Shown here: positions 62,516 through 64,000 of the stretch, piece by piece
Layout: every line of letters begins with the position of its first letter
How positions within the stretch are numbered: the stretch's first letter is position 1
Assembly (NCBI GenBank): GCA_020854035.1
Contig: JADZGE010000020.1
Location: 62,001-126,000 of the forward strand
DNA from: Burkholderiales bacterium
Lineage (GTDB): Bacteria > Pseudomonadota > Gammaproteobacteria > Burkholderiales > SG8-41
Direction: 5' to 3'
DNA length: 64,000 bases
Made by a program: the position numbers and the translations under genes
Notes under the pieces: generated by a model
Databases searched by the model: none
What the model was told of the DNA's origin: nothing
Seen by the model: only the letters and a program-made list of their open reading frames with translations

Positions 62516-64000
62516 TCAGTCCGCGACCGCCATCCCGCGCGCGTAGCGCCTGCCCGCCAGCGTCGCGAGCACCACGAGGGCGGTCGAAATGAGGATCATG
62601 ATGATGCCGAGCGCGGAGAGCTTGCCCCAGAGGCCGTCGTCGGCGAACTTGAGGATCTGGATCGCGAGCACCTCGGTGCCGGGACGGGAGAGCACGACGG
62701 AGAGCGTCAACTCACGCAGGAACATGCTCGCCATCAGGATCCACGCCGCCACGATCCCCGGCACGAGCAGCGGCACGATGATCCGGCGCATCGTCGTGAG
62801 ATGGCTCGCGCCGCACACGAGCGAGGATTCCTCGAGATGCGAGTGGATCTGCACGAACGCGCTCGCCATGGGCCGCACGCCGTACGGGAGGTAGGTCGCG
62901 ATGTAGCCGACGAGCAGCGCCCAGATCGTCGCGTAGAGGGGCGTCTGCACGAAGAACCACATGAAACCCACGCCGATCACGATGCCCGGGAAGGAAAAGG
63001 ACAGGAACGAGAGCGACTCGAGGATCCCCGAGGCGCGCGACTTCACCTTCACGATGGCGTAACCGACGAAAACGGAGAGGAACACCCCGAGGGTCGCGCC
63101 CGCCACCGCGAGGAAAACGCTGTTCTTCAGCGCGAGCATCGACAGCGGGTCGTTCAGCACGGCCTGCCAGTGCTTCAGGCTCATCATCGAAAACGCGCGC
63201 GCGCCCGGCACCATGCTGTAGGGAATGAACGAGGTGTAGAGCAGGACCGCCACCGGCAGCACGATCATGGCGAGCGAGAGGACGGCCACGACGCCGAACA
63301 GGGGAATGCGCGCCCGCCCCAGCTCGATCATGGTCGGGCGGTAGCCGCGGCCGGCGATGGTGACGAACCTCTCGCTCTCCGATGTGAACGCGCGGTAGAT
63401 GTAGATGAGCGTCACCGAGGTCGCGAGCACGCTCATGCCGACGGCGGCGGCCTTGCCGTAGTCGGTCGAGAATCCGAGCGAGATCATCTCGTAGAGGTAG
63501 GTCGCCAGCACGTTGACGCGGCCCGGCATGCCGAGCACCTGCGGCACCGCGAACGAAGCGAGGCTGCGGACCAGCCCCAGGATGAAGGCGGCGAGAATCG
63601 CCGGGCGCAGGATCGGCAGCGTCACGCGAACGAGCGTGCGCCAGGCGCTCGCGCCGCAGACGCGCGAGGACTCCTCGAGCGCCACGTCGAAGGAGGCCAT
63701 CGCCGGCGCGATGATGAGATAGGCGATCGGCAGGTCGAGCAGCGCCTCCACGAGGATCATGCCCTCGAGCGTGTAGATGTTGAACGGCGCGCCCGCGAGC
63801 CCGAGCGCGTTCTTCAGCACCGTGTTGATCATGCCGTTGGAAGGATTGAGGAGCAACGCCCAGCTCACCGAGAACAGAAGATGCGGAATCATCATCGGGA
63901 TGATCGAGAGCACCCCGAACAGGAACTTGAACGGGATGTCGGTGCGCGTATTGAGGTAGGCGAGGAAGAGCGCGAGCACGGTCGCGAGTACCGAGGATCC
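62516..64000 (-). CDS. ABC transporter permease, double-length (two MetI domains), 5' end cut
   Basis: At least 494 residues of an inner-membrane permease with two binding-protein-dependent permease domains. Each has an EAA loop: EESSRVCGASAWRTLVRVTL and EESSLVCGASHLTTMRRIIV. About a dozen hydrophobic segments are seen. The two-domain layout is typical of iron(III), phosphonate or spermidine-type importers of the FbpB/ThiP class. The frame runs open through the window end, so the N-terminus lies outside. The 62462-62515 gap after it is a GGGATCGGGGACTCGAGGAT heptad-like spacer. Solute and partner genes are not visible. Confidence 0.85.
   Translation of the reverse strand, partial: GSSVLATVLALFLAYLNTRTDIPFKFLFGVLSIIPMMIPHLLFSVSWALLLNPSNGMINTVLKNALGLAGAPFNIYTLEGMILVEALLDLPIAYLIIAPAMASFDVALEESSRVCGASAWRTLVRVTLPILRPAILAAFILGLVRSLASFAVPQVLGMPGRVNVLATYLYEMISLGFSTDYGKAAAVGMSVLATSVTLIYIYRAFTSESERFVTIAGRGYRPTMIELGRARIPLFGVVAVLSLAMIVLPVAVLLYTSFIPYSMVPGARAFSMMSLKHWQAVLNDPLSMLALKNSVFLAVAGATLGVFLSVFVGYAIVKVKSRASGILESLSFLSFSFPGIVIGVGFMWFFVQTPLYATIWALLVGYIATYLPYGVRPMASAFVQIHSHLEESSLVCGASHLTTMRRIIVPLLVPGIVAAWILMASMFLRELTLSVVLSRPGTEVLAIQILKFADDGLWGKLSALGIIMILISTALVVLATLAGRRYARGMAVAD

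Overview
The window is high-GC DNA (roughly two-thirds G+C by eye) with dense coding on both strands. It most resembles a betaproteobacterium of Burkholderiales type. The evidence is an unusually large set of Bug/TctC-type periplasmic solute receptors (eight intact, three broken), a PEP-CTERM surface protein behind a sigma-54-like promoter, a TAXI-TRAP transporter, MmgE/PrpD and CocE-type catabolic enzymes, and FNR/ANR-type promoter boxes. No rRNA, tRNA or CRISPR array was seen, so the assignment rests on gene content only.

Region 1 (1-31.5 kb) is an accessory catabolic and uptake zone. It holds orphan Bug receptors, two paralogous ThDP enzymes, an FMN-dependent hydroxyacid oxidase, a flavin reductase, two flavoproteins, a bicupin, a GST, a TAXI-TRAP system, an NHL propeller and an alpha/beta hydrolase. 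It also contains many gene remnants (SDR, alpha/beta hydrolase, Bug, cupin, RidA, M20 peptidase, AraC, RAYT transposase), so this part has undergone repeated deletion and rearrangement. Its most striking gene is an AhpD/carboxymuconolactone-decarboxylase-like CDS at 6962-7558. The second position of its CxxC motif is an in-frame TGA. A perfect 9-bp hairpin with a GGC loop lies 11 nt downstream, so this is a strong candidate selenoprotein with a bacterial SECIS.

Region 2 (31.5-38.9 kb) is a minus-strand run of catabolic genes: MmgE/PrpD, a CocE-like hydrolase, two DHDPS/NAL-family proteins (one lacking both classical catalytic residues), an EamA transporter and a ketopantoate-reductase-like enzyme.

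Region 3 (39-55 kb, with an outlier at 61-62 kb) looks like a low-oxygen or energy-stress regulon. It encodes a mechanosensitive channel with a cNMP-binding domain, polyphosphate:AMP phosphotransferase, a P-type cation ATPase, a YbaK deacylase, a phosphoribosyltransferase, a ribosome-hibernation factor, a translationally coupled acs-E1alpha-E1beta-E2-ACP operon, the NAD-salvage pair pncA-pncB, a universal stress protein and a class A acid phosphatase. Five TTGAY-N4-RTCAA boxes sit in front of these units, which suggests one FNR/ANR-family regulator.

Region 4 (55-64 kb) holds a LysR-Bug-acyl-CoA dehydrogenase-alcohol dehydrogenase unit, a radical SAM/SPASM maturase with a SEC-C tail, the acid phosphatase, and a double-length ABC permease cut by the window end. 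Intergenic gaps carry three kinds of spacer repeat: CGCAGAG/CTCTGCG inverted arrays, heptad minisatellites, and a 17-nt direct-repeat array beside a transposase fragment.
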